A DNA stretch of 64,000 nt from Flavobacterium jumunjinense (GCF_021650975.2 NZ_CP091285.1:3658001-3722000), one strand, 5' to 3'; counted from the stretch's first letter, positions 7,715 through 16,739 are shown. The notes: generated by a model not told the origin, from the letters alone. Numbers and translations are program-made.

Positions 7715-8182
7715 CTAGTTCTTATACTCACCAAAGAGTTCAATTAGTTTTTTTCTTCTGTATTCGAATATTTCATTGAGTTTTGGTTTTACAATAATAG
7801 GATGAACCATCTGACCAATAATTCCCATTGGAATTTTATAATCTATAATATCTTCCATTTCAACTCCCCCAGGTATTTCATTTAAAAAATGTTTATGATG
7901 CCAAAGTGAGTAAGGTCCAAATCGTTGTTCATCTACAAAGTATTTTTTATCTTCAACATGAGTAATTTCCGTTACCCATTTTGTAGGTATACCCATTACA
8001 GGAGTAACAATATACTGTATAATTTGACCAGGATACATTAACTTTTCGTTACCTGAAAGTATATTAAACCCCATATAGTCTGGAGTAATTTTTTTTAAAT
8101 TAGTTGGATTAGATAAAAATGACCATGCTTCTTCAATAGAAATGGGTAAATTTTGCTTGGTATGAAGTCTATATATTTTCAT
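7715..8182 (-). CDS. SRPBCC-family ligand-binding protein
   Basis: 155 residues from the ATG at 8182; the earlier in-frame start is rejected because the -7 promoter box lies inside that extension. The protein begins MKIYRLHTKQNLPISIEEAW and shows the START/Bet v1-like layout: SFLSNPTNLKKITPDYMGF, then FGPYSLWHHKHFLNEIPGGVEMEDIIDYKIPMG and an amphipathic C-terminal helix REKKLIELFG-like. Proteins of this SRPBCC type are frequently encoded next to photolyase genes, as here, but their ligand is not known. It is the first gene of the light-repair cluster. Confidence 0.85.
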   Translation of the reverse strand: MKIYRLHTKQNLPISIEEAWSFLSNPTNLKKITPDYMGFNILSGNEKLMYPGQIIQYIVTPVMGIPTKWVTEITHVEDKKYFVDEQRFGPYSLWHHKHFLNEIPGGVEMEDIIDYKIPMGIIGQMVHPIIVKPKLNEIFEYRRKKLIELFGEYKN

Positions 8183-8200
8183 AATTACTTTTTTGTTTAA

Positions 8201-8208
8201 CAAATATA
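8201..8208 (-). promoter_or_regulatory. -7 promoter box for the light-repair cluster
   Basis: On the minus strand TATATTTG matches TAnnTTTG and lies 18 bases before the SRPBCC start codon. A well-spaced -33 box was not found. Confidence 0.4.
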
Positions 8209-8324
8209 CAAAAATATTAAACAAAATAATTTTAATTTTAGGAATAGCTTAACATATTCATTGTACATTTTTAGTAATTTCGTAAAAAACAAAGTATCAC
8301 CAAAATATTAATAAAAAAACAAAA

Positions 8325-9176
8325 ATGAAAAAGGTATTTATTATGGCGTTGTTAGCGTTTTCTTCGCTAACTATTAATGCTCAAGTAGAAACACCGCAAG
8401 CAAGTCCATCTTCAAAAGTGGAACAAACTGTAGGTTTAACAAATGTATCGATTGATTATTCTAGACCAGGAGCAAAAGGTAGAACAGTATATGGAGATTT
8501 AGTTCCTTATGGTAAGAATTGGAGAACTGGAGCAAATGCAAATACAGTTATTACATTTGATGAAGATATCAAAGTGAATGGTCAAGAATTGAAAAGAGGT
8601 AAATATGCTCTTTATACAACTCCAAAGGCAGACTCTTGGGATGTTATTTTTTACTCGGCAACAGATAATTGGGGTTTACCTAAAACATGGGACGAGAGTA
8701 AAGTTGCGTTAAGAACAACAGTTAAACCAGAAACTTTAAATAAACCTGTTGAATCTTTTACAATATCATTAAATAATTTATCAAACGATAGTGCAACTCT
8801 AGATTTAGCTTGGGAAAGAACAATGGTTTCTGTTCCTTTTACTGTTCCTACGAATAAAGTAGCAATGAACAGCATAGAAAAAGCTTTAGCTGGACCAAGT
8901 GCAGGAGATTATTTTTCTGCTGCTCAATATTTTTATCAAACAGAAAATGATTTAAATAAAGCATTAACTTGGATTAATAATGCAGTGAGTTTAACTCCAG
9001 AAGGAAAAGATACTCCTTTTTGGTATTTACGTTTGAAGTCTTTAATTCAAGCAAAATTAGGAGATAAAAAAGGAGCAATTGCTACTGCAAAATCATCTTT
9101 AGATGGAGCTAAAAAAGCAGGTAATGGTGATTATGAAAAAATGAATAAAGATAGTATTGCTGAATGGTCTAAATAA
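8325..9176 (+). CDS. DUF2911 domain protein, secreted
   Basis: 283 residues with a signal peptide (MKKVFIMALLAFSSLTINAQ). The DUF2911 core is plain: VGLTNVSIDYSRPGAKGRTVYGDLVPYGKNWRTGANANT, FDEDIKVNGQELKRGKYALYTTP, and W..I.YS..DNWG. The C-terminal ~90 residues form helices with a TPR-like look (AAQYFYQTENDLNKALTWINNAVSL). The domain is common in Bacteroidota and has no established function. A TAATTTCG box at 8275-8282 could serve as its -7 element. Transcribed alone, ending at the strong terminator downstream. Confidence 0.9.
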   Translation: MKKVFIMALLAFSSLTINAQVETPQASPSSKVEQTVGLTNVSIDYSRPGAKGRTVYGDLVPYGKNWRTGANANTVITFDEDIKVNGQELKRGKYALYTTPKADSWDVIFYSATDNWGLPKTWDESKVALRTTVKPETLNKPVESFTISLNNLSNDSATLDLAWERTMVSVPFTVPTNKVAMNSIEKALAGPSAGDYFSAAQYFYQTENDLNKALTWINNAVSLTPEGKDTPFWYLRLKSLIQAKLGDKKGAIATAKSSLDGAKKAGNGDYEKMNKDSIAEWSK

Positions 9177-9202
9177 GAGTATTCGCTTTACGTTTCTATA
9201 AA

Positions 9203-9234
9203 AAATGCCGTTTGATTATCAAACGGCATTTTTT
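9203..9234. terminator. Bidirectional terminator
   Basis: GCCGTTTGA / TCAAACGGC stem extended by A:T pairs (AAAT...ATTT) with a 3-nt loop, flanked by A-run and T-run. It serves the DUF2911 gene and, on the other strand, the convergent gene ending at 9275. Confidence 0.9.
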
Positions 9235-9274
9235 ATGTAATTATCTTATTAAGTTGTAATTCTACTATTTGAAT

Positions 9275-10249
9275 TTATCTTTCTTCATAATATATAATAT
9301 CAAGTAGATATGTGTTTTGAACCAAAGTAGTGCCAATCTGAAAATACGTAGTATCATTAATGAAATTTTTAATATCATATTTCATTTCGTTACTCACAGA
9401 AATATTCGCTTTGTTCTTTTGTAGAATGTCTTTTTCGATTTTACTTAATAGCGTTGGGTATCTTGTGTTCGATTTTAAAAACGTAATAATCTCTAATAAG
9501 TAATCATTTTTATTAAATTTTTTCGCATCGACATTTACTTTATTTATTGTAAATCGCAATGTAAAATCATCACAACCATGTGTTTCAGCAGTAATTTTAG
9601 TATTTTCAGAGTTGTATTCTTCAGTTTGCTGATTTAACAAACAATAATTTATATAATACTCTCTTTTAACATCAACATTAGTATTAAAAATGAATTGATT
9701 CTTCATTTCATCCGTCTTACAAGATGATACTGTTTTTATATGATTAATTGGATCATAAGCCAAAGAAACTATTCTGTCTGAGAATACTTCTCCATTTACA
9801 CCATTTAAAACGGCTCTTATTTTAACAATTTCATTTTCGACTTCTACGAGTGTAAATTCTTGATAGCCTTCTGAAAATTGTTTATAGCTAATAATCTCAA
9901 TTGTATTTCCATTAATTTGAATTATGCCTAGGTTAATTTCCGATCTTAATCTACTTTCTATAAATAGCGTTGCAAAAATGTCTGGAATTCCGTCTTTATT
10001 AAAATCACCAATTGAATTCTTCAAAAATCTTATTTCGGAAATTGAAAATTTTTCATTTGAATAATATGGATCAACTTTCCATTCTAACATTTTTCCCTGA
10101 TTATATTGGGATAGGTTAGTATTTTCTTGATTTAAGTTTATTTTTTTTAAATTTTCAAACTCTTTTAGAATCTTTCTTTTTTGAGCATTACCAATTAAAC
10201 TAAATAGAAGTAAAAAGAGTAATAGTAACTTATTTTGATGTATTTTCAT
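9275..10249 (-). CDS. Secreted protein with one FG-GAP-like calcium motif, function unknown
   Basis: 324 residues. N-terminal signal peptide MKIHQNKLLLLFLLLFSLIGNAQ. Residues near 75-90 read IGDFNKDGIPDIFATLF, a D-x-N-x-D-G calcium-binding loop of the FG-GAP/VCBS type, followed by beta-strand-like sequence. The C-terminal half is Asn/Lys/Thr rich without a recognised domain. There is no T9SS tail and no lipobox, so a periplasmic location is likely. It lies 27 bases after the symporter gene and may be the distal gene of the PIG-L / symporter operon. Confidence 0.65.
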   Translation of the reverse strand: MKIHQNKLLLLFLLLFSLIGNAQKRKILKEFENLKKINLNQENTNLSQYNQGKMLEWKVDPYYSNEKFSISEIRFLKNSIGDFNKDGIPDIFATLFIESRLRSEINLGIIQINGNTIEIISYKQFSEGYQEFTLVEVENEIVKIRAVLNGVNGEVFSDRIVSLAYDPINHIKTVSSCKTDEMKNQFIFNTNVDVKREYYINYCLLNQQTEEYNSENTKITAETHGCDDFTLRFTINKVNVDAKKFNKNDYLLEIITFLKSNTRYPTLLSKIEKDILQKNKANISVSNEMKYDIKNFINDTTYFQIGTTLVQNTYLLDIIYYEER

Positions 10250-10276
10250 TTTCTAATAAATCCAATTCATTTAGTT

Positions 10277-12004
10277 CTAAGTGCTTATTATTTCTTTTTT
10301 TCTATTATTCAATAGGAATTGAAAGAATAATGATAGGATAATAGTTAATACTACTCCAATAAAATTCAACCACAAATAACTTAGTTTTTCACTATCATTT
10401 GGTTGAATGTGTATTGTGAAATAATAAATTATAAAAATAATTAGTTGACTCAAACATGCACCAATGAAAATTGCTTGTCCTTTAATATATTTAATATAGA
10501 AACCAACTAAAAATATTCCTAAAACAGTTCCATAAAATACCGAACCAATAATGTTTACTAATTGAATTAAGTTTTCAAACAATGAGCTAATACAAGCAAA
10601 ACCAATGGCTACAACACCCCAAAATAGAGTGAACCATTGTGTTGCATATACATAATGTTTATCTGATTTTTCTTCAACATTTCGTTTATAAATATCTATT
10701 GCAGTAGTTGCCGCAAGAGAATTTAGCCCGGAAGCACTTGAAGACATCGCTGCACTAAAAATTACAGCCAAAAGTAATCCTAATAGTCCCTTTGGTAAAT
10801 AATGTAATATAAAATACAAGAAAACATAATCCTTATCATTGGTCTCAGAAGCAGTATCTACTTTTTTAATGATTTCTTTTGCATTTTCTCTCAATTCTTT
10901 TTCCTTTAAAGAAAGAGCAACCATTTGCTTACGAAGCGTTGGATTATCAAAATCATTATGTTGTAATTGTTCAATATAAATTTTATTGACAACTTGTTTT
11001 TCTTCATTGATGTAGGCTAATTTTTCTTCTAAATCTTCATAATTCTCTTTATAATTAGATTCTTTTACTTTTGTTACATTATTTGGATTGAAATGTAAAG
11101 GAGTGTCGTTAAATTGAAAAAACACAAACACTAATACACCAGTTAAAAGTATAAAAAACTGCATTGGAACCTTTAAAATACCATTCATGATTAACCCCAT
11201 TTGGCTCTCTTTTACAGATTTTCCAGATAAATAGCGTCCAACTTGCGATTGATCGGTTCCAAAATAGGATAACATTAAGAAAAATCCACCAGTTATTCCA
11301 CTCCAAAAGGTATACCTTGTTTCTGGATTATAAGAAAAATCTAAAATATCCATTTTACCATTTGCACCTGCAATATGCAAGGCGTTAGAAAAATCTAAAT
11401 CTTCGGGTAAATAATCAAGGATTAAGAAAAAGGTAATAAACATTCCCAATAGAATGATAAACATTTGATGCTTTTGAGTAACATTTACGGCTTTAGTTCC
11501 TCCAGTTACAGTATAAATTATTACAAGTGAACCGATAATAATATTCAACATTGTTAAATTCCAACCTAATAATGCAGAGAGAATAATTGAAGGTGCATAT
11601 ATAGTTATACCTGTTCCTAAACCTCTTTGAATAAGAAATAATATAGCCGCTAATGTTCTTGTTTTAACATCAAAACGTTGCTCTAGGTATTCATAGGCTG
11701 TAAATACTTTTAATTTATGATATATAGGAATAAAAGTATAGGCAATAACAATCATTGCAAGAGGTAAACCAAAATAGAATTGAACAAATCCCATTCCATC
11801 ATGATAGGCTTGTCCAGGTGTTGATAAAAAGGTAATAGCACTTGCTTGTGTTGCCATTACCGATAATCCAACGGTAAACCAAGGTGTTTCGTTATTATCA
11901 AGTAAATAGTCCTTAACGTTAGCGCTTCCTTTTGTTTTTAGAGCACCATAAATAACTATAAAAAGTAGGGTACATGAGAGTACGATCCAATCTAAATATT
12001 CCAT
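10277..12004 (-). CDS. Sodium:solute symporter (SSS family)
   Basis: Inner-membrane Na+-coupled importer, 575 residues with about 13 predicted membrane spans. Family signatures are GTDQSQVGRYLSGKS (249-263) and FSAAMSSSASGLNSLAA (416-432), the latter containing the Na+-site serines. Odd feature: a hydrophilic, charged, helix-prone insertion at about residues 300-392 (including ENYEDLEEKLAYINEEKQ) between two membrane spans. Substrate is not determinable; the PIG-L deacetylase upstream suggests an amino-sugar or related product. It begins 1 base after the stop of the 33-residue membrane peptide, implying translational coupling. Confidence 0.92.
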   Translation of the reverse strand: MEYLDWIVLSCTLLFIVIYGALKTKGSANVKDYLLDNNETPWFTVGLSVMATQASAITFLSTPGQAYHDGMGFVQFYFGLPLAMIVIAYTFIPIYHKLKVFTAYEYLEQRFDVKTRTLAAILFLIQRGLGTGITIYAPSIILSALLGWNLTMLNIIIGSLVIIYTVTGGTKAVNVTQKHQMFIILLGMFITFFLILDYLPEDLDFSNALHIAGANGKMDILDFSYNPETRYTFWSGITGGFFLMLSYFGTDQSQVGRYLSGKSVKESQMGLIMNGILKVPMQFFILLTGVLVFVFFQFNDTPLHFNPNNVTKVKESNYKENYEDLEEKLAYINEEKQVVNKIYIEQLQHNDFDNPTLRKQMVALSLKEKELRENAKEIIKKVDTASETNDKDYVFLYFILHYLPKGLLGLLLAVIFSAAMSSSASGLNSLAATTAIDIYKRNVEEKSDKHYVYATQWFTLFWGVVAIGFACISSLFENLIQLVNIIGSVFYGTVLGIFLVGFYIKYIKGQAIFIGACLSQLIIFIIYYFTIHIQPNDSEKLSYLWLNFIGVVLTIILSLFFQFLLNNRKKEIIST

Positions 12005-12005
12005 A

Positions 12006-12107
12006 TTATGAGTAAACTTCCATTAAAATAAAGAAAATTAATATATATAAAGCGTTTAAAAACAATACATAATTATAACTTTTCTTCCATTGATATTTTT
12101 CTTTCAT
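12006..12107 (-). CDS. 33-residue single-span membrane peptide
   Basis: A short gene that automatic ORF cut-offs miss. It reads MKEKYQWKKSYNYVLF... and ends ...FILMEVYS. Six positive charges in the first ten residues precede one hydrophobic helix (about residues 13-29), so the N-terminus should be cytoplasmic. It starts 8 bases after the PIG-L stop codon and ends 1 base before the symporter ATG, filling the gap between them exactly. That tight packing, and the positively charged start plus single span, are the evidence that it is real. By analogy with small accessory subunits of other SSS transporters it may assist the symporter; this is inference. Confidence 0.7.
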   Translation of the reverse strand: MKEKYQWKKSYNYVLFLNALYILIFFILMEVYS

Positions 12108-12115
12108 CCTCTTAA

Positions 12116-14560
12116 TTATTTGTCAAGTGAAATTAAATTGGCTAGCAATCTATAAGCTCCAGAGACACCTACTGGTAATTCCCTAAAGAAACTTAATCCA
12201 GTATAAATATAATTTCCTTTTCCGTGTTTTGCAATTAATAATGCACCTTCTTTTTGTTTCTCACCCGAATCGGCCGATGATAGGATAGGAGTGAATGCTC
12301 TATTCCATTTGCTAGGATAGTATAAGCCTTGTTCTTGTACCCAATTCTCAAAGTCTTTGCTAGTTATTTTGTTTGGAGTGTTTAAAACAGGATGCTTTGG
12401 ATTAACAAAAGAAACTTTAGCATTTTCATTCGTAACTCTGTCTCTTGATATTTTCAAATCATATGGAGCAACTTCTTCTGTTAATAAACCACTTGTTGTA
12501 TTATATTGTACAATAAGATTTCCGCCATTTTCAACATATTGAAATAAATCTTTATTTTTAAATTTCAATTCTTCAATAGTATTGAAAGCTCTAATACCTA
12601 GAATGATAGCGTCATAATTAGTCAAGTTTTCGATAGAAATTTCACTCGGATTTATATATGTAATTGTATAACCAATATTTTCTAAATATTTTCCAACTTC
12701 ATCTCCTGCACCTATAATATAACCAATATTTTTACCTTTTGTTTGAATGTCTAATCGTACTAATTTACCTTCTGATGGTTGTAAAATAGTTTGCTTTGGA
12801 ATATGATCGTATTTTATTTCAACACATTCCAATTGATGTTTTTCTGTATTCGTCTGAATTTCAACAGAAAAATCGGTATTACTCTCATTGCTTGGAGGGA
12901 AAATTTTAAATGTTATTGTTTTTTCTTCATTTTCTCTTTCTATTGAAAACTGAATTTCATTGGGTTCAACTTTCCAATTTGAATCCACTATTAATTTGGC
13001 TATTCCAGAACTATTGGCTTTATTTGATTTTAGCTTTACTTGAATTTCTTTCGGATTGTTTGTATTAAAAATGGATACTTTATTTACAATTTCAGAAGTT
13101 ACTTCTGGTAAAACTGAAAAAGGAATATATGTTTCTCCTTTTTCTGGATCATTCTTTTTGAAAACTAAATTCTTTATAAAATCAATTTTATGTCCTTCTA
13201 TTTCTATAGAAAAAACCACAGGAAATTGTAATTTTTCTTCAGGATAAATTCGGATGGCTTTATTAGAAACTTGATACATTCCAACTGTTGGCTTTTCTTT
13301 TAACCAGAATAGATTAGAATATTCAACAGTATTTGGTATAATGAATTTTTTCTCTTCGAACTTGATTGTTTCGTTGTTTGAAAGTGTTTCAGATTTATTT
13401 TGTACTCCTTGGTTTAGAATGTTATAACTAAGAAGTTTAATGTTGTTATTACTTCTATTAATTGCTTCAAAAAATATACTTATAGATTCGTTTTTTGTTC
13501 CATTTTCGCTTGAAGTAATGGCTTCAAGGTATAAACCGCTACAGGCTTCAATGATTTTTGAAATTTGTTTACTCTTGCTTTTTTTCCAATAGTTATTGTC
13601 TAAGTTTTGAATTAATGTATAGGCTTCAATCAATTTTGGAATATGACTTGATGGATTTGTAAAATTAAAGTTTTTTTCAATTTCATTTAGAATCTTTCCA
13701 ATTGCTTCTCCACCTTTAATTCTATTCCATGAAGTATCAATTCCTTCAAATAAATTAGCACTATTTGGTAAACTACCTTTTAATATTTCTAAAAATTCTG
13801 TCTCACTTCCTCTAGATCCTGTTGAACCAAATCCTTGACATTTATGCTGACTACGACTTAAAGCAGCAATTTCATGATTACTTTTTCCTTTTAAAGGGTA
13901 ATAAACATTTGCATTGAAAGATAATAAATTTGATTTATCTGCTCTTTCAAAAGCTTTTTCACTTCCATAAAACCACCAAGATGTATTAAAAAACACTCTA
14001 CTTGGTTTATTATTCAGTTTTTCATAGGCTTCTAAACTTAACATTGCAGAAGCTGTATGATGTCCGTGAGTAGTTCCAGGTGTTCTATGGTTAAAACGAT
14101 TGATAACAATATCGGGTTGAAATGTTTCCATTACTTGAATAACATCTTCTAATACTTGCTCTTTATTCCAAATTGAAAATGTTTCATTGGGCTCTTTAGA
14201 GTAACCAAAATCATTTGCACGAGTAAAAAATTGGTTTCCACCATCAATATTTCTTGCTGCTAATAGTTCTTGTGTTCTAATTGCTCCTAATTTTTCTCTT
14301 AATTCTGGTCCAATTAAATTTTGTCCACCATCTCCACGAGTTAATGATAAATAGGCTGTTTCCGCGTGGTAATGGTTTGAAAAATAAGTGATCAATCGTG
14401 TGTTTTCATCATCTGGATGTGCAGCTACATAAAGAACTTTTCCTAAAAAATTGAGTTTCTGAACGGCTTCATAAATTTCTGCTGCATTTGGCTTTTTCGG
14501 TGCTTGAGCATAGCTTATAGTAGAAGATAGAAATAGTAATAGCAAATATTTTTTTATCAT
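12116..14560 (-). CDS. PIG-L family deacetylase, large multidomain secreted form
   Basis: 814 residues, exported (MIKKYLLLLFLSSTISYAQA). The N-terminal PIG-L/LmbE domain holds the zinc motif AAHPDDEN (H48, D50, D51) and the second metal motif HGHH (165-168), as in GlcNAc deacetylases such as MshB/BshB. Typical PIG-L enzymes are only 220-300 residues; here a central beta-rich region (about 370-600) and a C-terminal Rossmann-like part (GYIIGAGDEVGKYLENIGY, then YDAIILGIRAFNTIEEL) resembling ThuA/GATase-like folds follow. It probably deacetylates an N-acetylated sugar outside the cytoplasm. First gene of a run with the membrane peptide and the sodium symporter. Confidence 0.88.
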   Translation of the reverse strand: MIKKYLLLLFLSSTISYAQAPKKPNAAEIYEAVQKLNFLGKVLYVAAHPDDENTRLITYFSNHYHAETAYLSLTRGDGGQNLIGPELREKLGAIRTQELLAARNIDGGNQFFTRANDFGYSKEPNETFSIWNKEQVLEDVIQVMETFQPDIVINRFNHRTPGTTHGHHTASAMLSLEAYEKLNNKPSRVFFNTSWWFYGSEKAFERADKSNLLSFNANVYYPLKGKSNHEIAALSRSQHKCQGFGSTGSRGSETEFLEILKGSLPNSANLFEGIDTSWNRIKGGEAIGKILNEIEKNFNFTNPSSHIPKLIEAYTLIQNLDNNYWKKSKSKQISKIIEACSGLYLEAITSSENGTKNESISIFFEAINRSNNNIKLLSYNILNQGVQNKSETLSNNETIKFEEKKFIIPNTVEYSNLFWLKEKPTVGMYQVSNKAIRIYPEEKLQFPVVFSIEIEGHKIDFIKNLVFKKNDPEKGETYIPFSVLPEVTSEIVNKVSIFNTNNPKEIQVKLKSNKANSSGIAKLIVDSNWKVEPNEIQFSIERENEEKTITFKIFPPSNESNTDFSVEIQTNTEKHQLECVEIKYDHIPKQTILQPSEGKLVRLDIQTKGKNIGYIIGAGDEVGKYLENIGYTITYINPSEISIENLTNYDAIILGIRAFNTIEELKFKNKDLFQYVENGGNLIVQYNTTSGLLTEEVAPYDLKISRDRVTNENAKVSFVNPKHPVLNTPNKITSKDFENWVQEQGLYYPSKWNRAFTPILSSADSGEKQKEGALLIAKHGKGNYIYTGLSFFRELPVGVSGAYRLLANLISLDK

Positions 14561-14694
14561 TTTTTGTGATGTTTTTGAACCCGAATTAAAAATTAGGTCT
14601 AAATTTAAAAAAGGAAGATTTAATTACTTCCTTTTTAACAATATTTTGGGACTTTAGATTTTTCATAACAGTGAGAAATGTTTTACATTTTATT

Positions 14695-15231
14695 TTAATC
14701 TGTAAATTCTTTATCTTCAAAAGTAGATTTGATAATCAGAATTCCTTTTTGCATTAATAAATTATTAGGATAAGTAACTAGTTCGTTATCAGTTTTTTTT
14801 AATATAATGTAAAAAGCTTTTATGTCTTGTATTTCTCCTTCAAGTGGAAAGTCTTTGTCCATAATTTTTATTTTATCTCCAATTTTAAAAGGATAGGAGA
14901 AAAATAGAATTATTCCAGCAGTTATATTACTTAATAATGACCATTGCGCAAAGGCTGCAACACCAATAACAGCGAAAACGGAAGAAATGAATAGGAAAAT
15001 TTGCTCTTTTTTTACACCCCAAATAATAATAATCGTAAAAATTGCTAATAATCCTAGGAGTATATTTACATATTTTATAACAAGGTTTGTTCTGTGTTCT
15101 AATGACTCGTTTAGTTTCGCAGATTTTTTTATTATTTCTGATGCAAAAACTCTTAAAAATAGAAGTACACAAATGACTATGAAAGTAAATATTTCTTCTT
15201 GTAGATAAGGGTTTTCTAAATATTTAAGCAT
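14695..15231 (-). CDS. Small mechanosensitive ion channel (MscS family)
   Basis: 178 residues from the ATG at 15231, which overlaps the end of maf by 8 bases; earlier starts lie inside maf. Three hydrophobic spans (about 15-35, 55-78, 85-120) precede the MscS pore and beta-domain signature SNITAGIILFFSYPFKIGDKIKIMD. The protein ends shortly after the beta domain, so the large C-terminal alpha/beta vestibule of E. coli MscS is mostly missing. It is likely an osmotic safety valve in the inner membrane. Last gene of a five-gene run. Confidence 0.85.
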   Translation of the reverse strand: MLKYLENPYLQEEIFTFIVICVLLFLRVFASEIIKKSAKLNESLEHRTNLVIKYVNILLGLLAIFTIIIIWGVKKEQIFLFISSVFAVIGVAAFAQWSLLSNITAGIILFFSYPFKIGDKIKIMDKDFPLEGEIQDIKAFYIILKKTDNELVTYPNNLLMQKGILIIKSTFEDKEFTD

Positions 15232-15805
15232 AAGAAAGTAATTTTGTATATACTTTTTCAACAGGAAGACCAACAACATTACTATATGAACCTTCAATTT
15301 TTGTAATTGCAATTAAACCAATCCATTCTTGTATTCCATAAGAACCAGCTTTATCAAATGGTTTGTAATTGTCTAAATAATAGTTAATTTCAGAAGTTGC
15401 TAATTCTTTGAAAGTTACTTTCGTTACCTCATGTATTGTTTCAATTTTTTCACTAGTTTTGAATGAAACTGAGGTTATTACTTGGTGTGTTTTTCCAGAC
15501 ATAGAAGATAACATTTTAAAAGCATCTTCGTAATCTTTTGGTTTACCTAGAGCTTTTTCTTCATGCCAAACAATGGTGTCACTTGTAATTAAAAGATCAT
15601 TTTTCGTAAGGTTTTCAAAAGCACTTGCCTTTAATTCTGATAAATAGTTTGTTATCTCTTCAGATTTTAAGTTTTTTGGATAAATTTCTTCAATTTCTTT
15701 TAATTGAATAGTGAAATCAACATCCATTTCTTTAAAAAACTGTTGTCTCCTAGGTGAACCAGAAGCTAAAATAATAGTGTATTTGTTTAATTTTTCTTTA
15801 AGCAT
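15224..15805 (-). CDS. maf: Maf-family nucleoside triphosphate pyrophosphatase
   Basis: 193 residues, normal for the family. House-cleaning enzyme that hydrolyses non-canonical or pyrimidine nucleoside triphosphates to monophosphates. Motifs: ILASGSPRRQQFF at residues 12-24, TSDTIVWHEEKALGKPKDYEDAF (substrate pocket), GKTHQVITSV, and YKPFDKAGSYGIQEWIG. The start overlaps the upstream UbiA gene by 8 bases, and its end overlaps the MscS gene by 8 bases, so translation is coupled through the operon. Confidence 0.94.
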   Translation of the reverse strand: MLKEKLNKYTIILASGSPRRQQFFKEMDVDFTIQLKEIEEIYPKNLKSEEITNYLSELKASAFENLTKNDLLITSDTIVWHEEKALGKPKDYEDAFKMLSSMSGKTHQVITSVSFKTSEKIETIHEVTKVTFKELATSEINYYLDNYKPFDKAGSYGIQEWIGLIAITKIEGSYSNVVGLPVEKVYTKLLSYA

Positions 15806-16739
15806 TTTTGATTGAATAAGTAATTACAGCAATTGAAAGTATTCCAAAGAAAAGAACAATTTTTAAAACTAAACTTAAATGTTTGTAATCATGCTTTGTT
15901 TTTGCACTCCATAATTTAATCATGAAGTAGAGTAGTGGACCAACAATGAAAAGTAGTCCATAATATAATATATAGTTATAGTCTAATAAATTAGTGTTTA
16001 TATAATAGAGCAATAATAAAATTGGAACTAAAGTTAATAAACTAATTATTCTTGCAGTTCTCTCTTTTCCTAAAAGTACGGGTAAAGTTTGAATTCCAGA
16101 TGCATAATCGCCATCGGTATCTTCAATATCTTTAATAACTTCTCTTAAAAAGTTGATTATAAAAGCAAAAACTGCATAATCAAATAATACCCCAAAAGCT
16201 TGTTTCATTTGCGCTGTGTTTCCTTCATAAGTTGCAGGGAATAAATCGAAAACACCTAATATAATGATACTGAAAGATAGTATGAAAGCAACAGTTATAT
16301 TACTAATTATTACAACCCTTTTTAAGTAGGTTGAATACACATATAATAATGCTGCAACGAAAATAAAGATGGTAAAAAGTCCTTTTTTTCCAACAACATT
16401 AGAAAGGTAAAAACCAATTCCGACACCTATTAAGTTTAGAGCTACATAAATATTATAGCCCATACTTTCCGAAACCGATTTGCCTATAATTCTATCTTTT
16501 GGCTTAGCAATTTCATCATTATCTTGATCCATGATATTATTGATAACATAACCAGCAGCAGCAATACAAACAGTCGAAAGCACTAACAATGCAAATTGAA
16601 AGTTTGATAGCGATAAAAAATTACCTGTTGGGGTTAAATTGGTAAGTGTAGCCGATTTTAAATAGGTATAACGAAAAAGTACTTGCATAAAAGCAAGCAT
16701 TAGTAGGTTTTGAAAACGTATTAGTTTTAGGTATTTCAT
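15798..16739 (-). CDS. UbiA prenyltransferase, geranylgeranylglycerol-phosphate synthase-like
   Basis: 313 residues with 8-9 membrane spans. Two Asp-rich prenyl-diphosphate motifs are visible: NNIMDQDNDEIAKPKDR (67-83) and DIEDTDGDYASGIQTLP (about 205-221). In Bacteroidota this subgroup is commonly annotated as geranylgeranylglycerol-phosphate geranylgeranyltransferase; other UbiA reactions (quinone or heme side chains) cannot be excluded on sequence alone. Inner-membrane enzyme. It is encoded between kdsC-like and maf genes, a gene order I recognise as usual in flavobacteria. Confidence 0.88.
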   Translation of the reverse strand: MKYLKLIRFQNLLMLAFMQVLFRYTYLKSATLTNLTPTGNFLSLSNFQFALLVLSTVCIAAAGYVINNIMDQDNDEIAKPKDRIIGKSVSESMGYNIYVALNLIGVGIGFYLSNVVGKKGLFTIFIFVAALLYVYSTYLKRVVIISNITVAFILSFSIIILGVFDLFPATYEGNTAQMKQAFGVLFDYAVFAFIINFLREVIKDIEDTDGDYASGIQTLPVLLGKERTARIISLLTLVPILLLLYYINTNLLDYNYILYYGLLFIVGPLLYFMIKLWSAKTKHDYKHLSLVLKIVLFFGILSIAVITYSIKNA

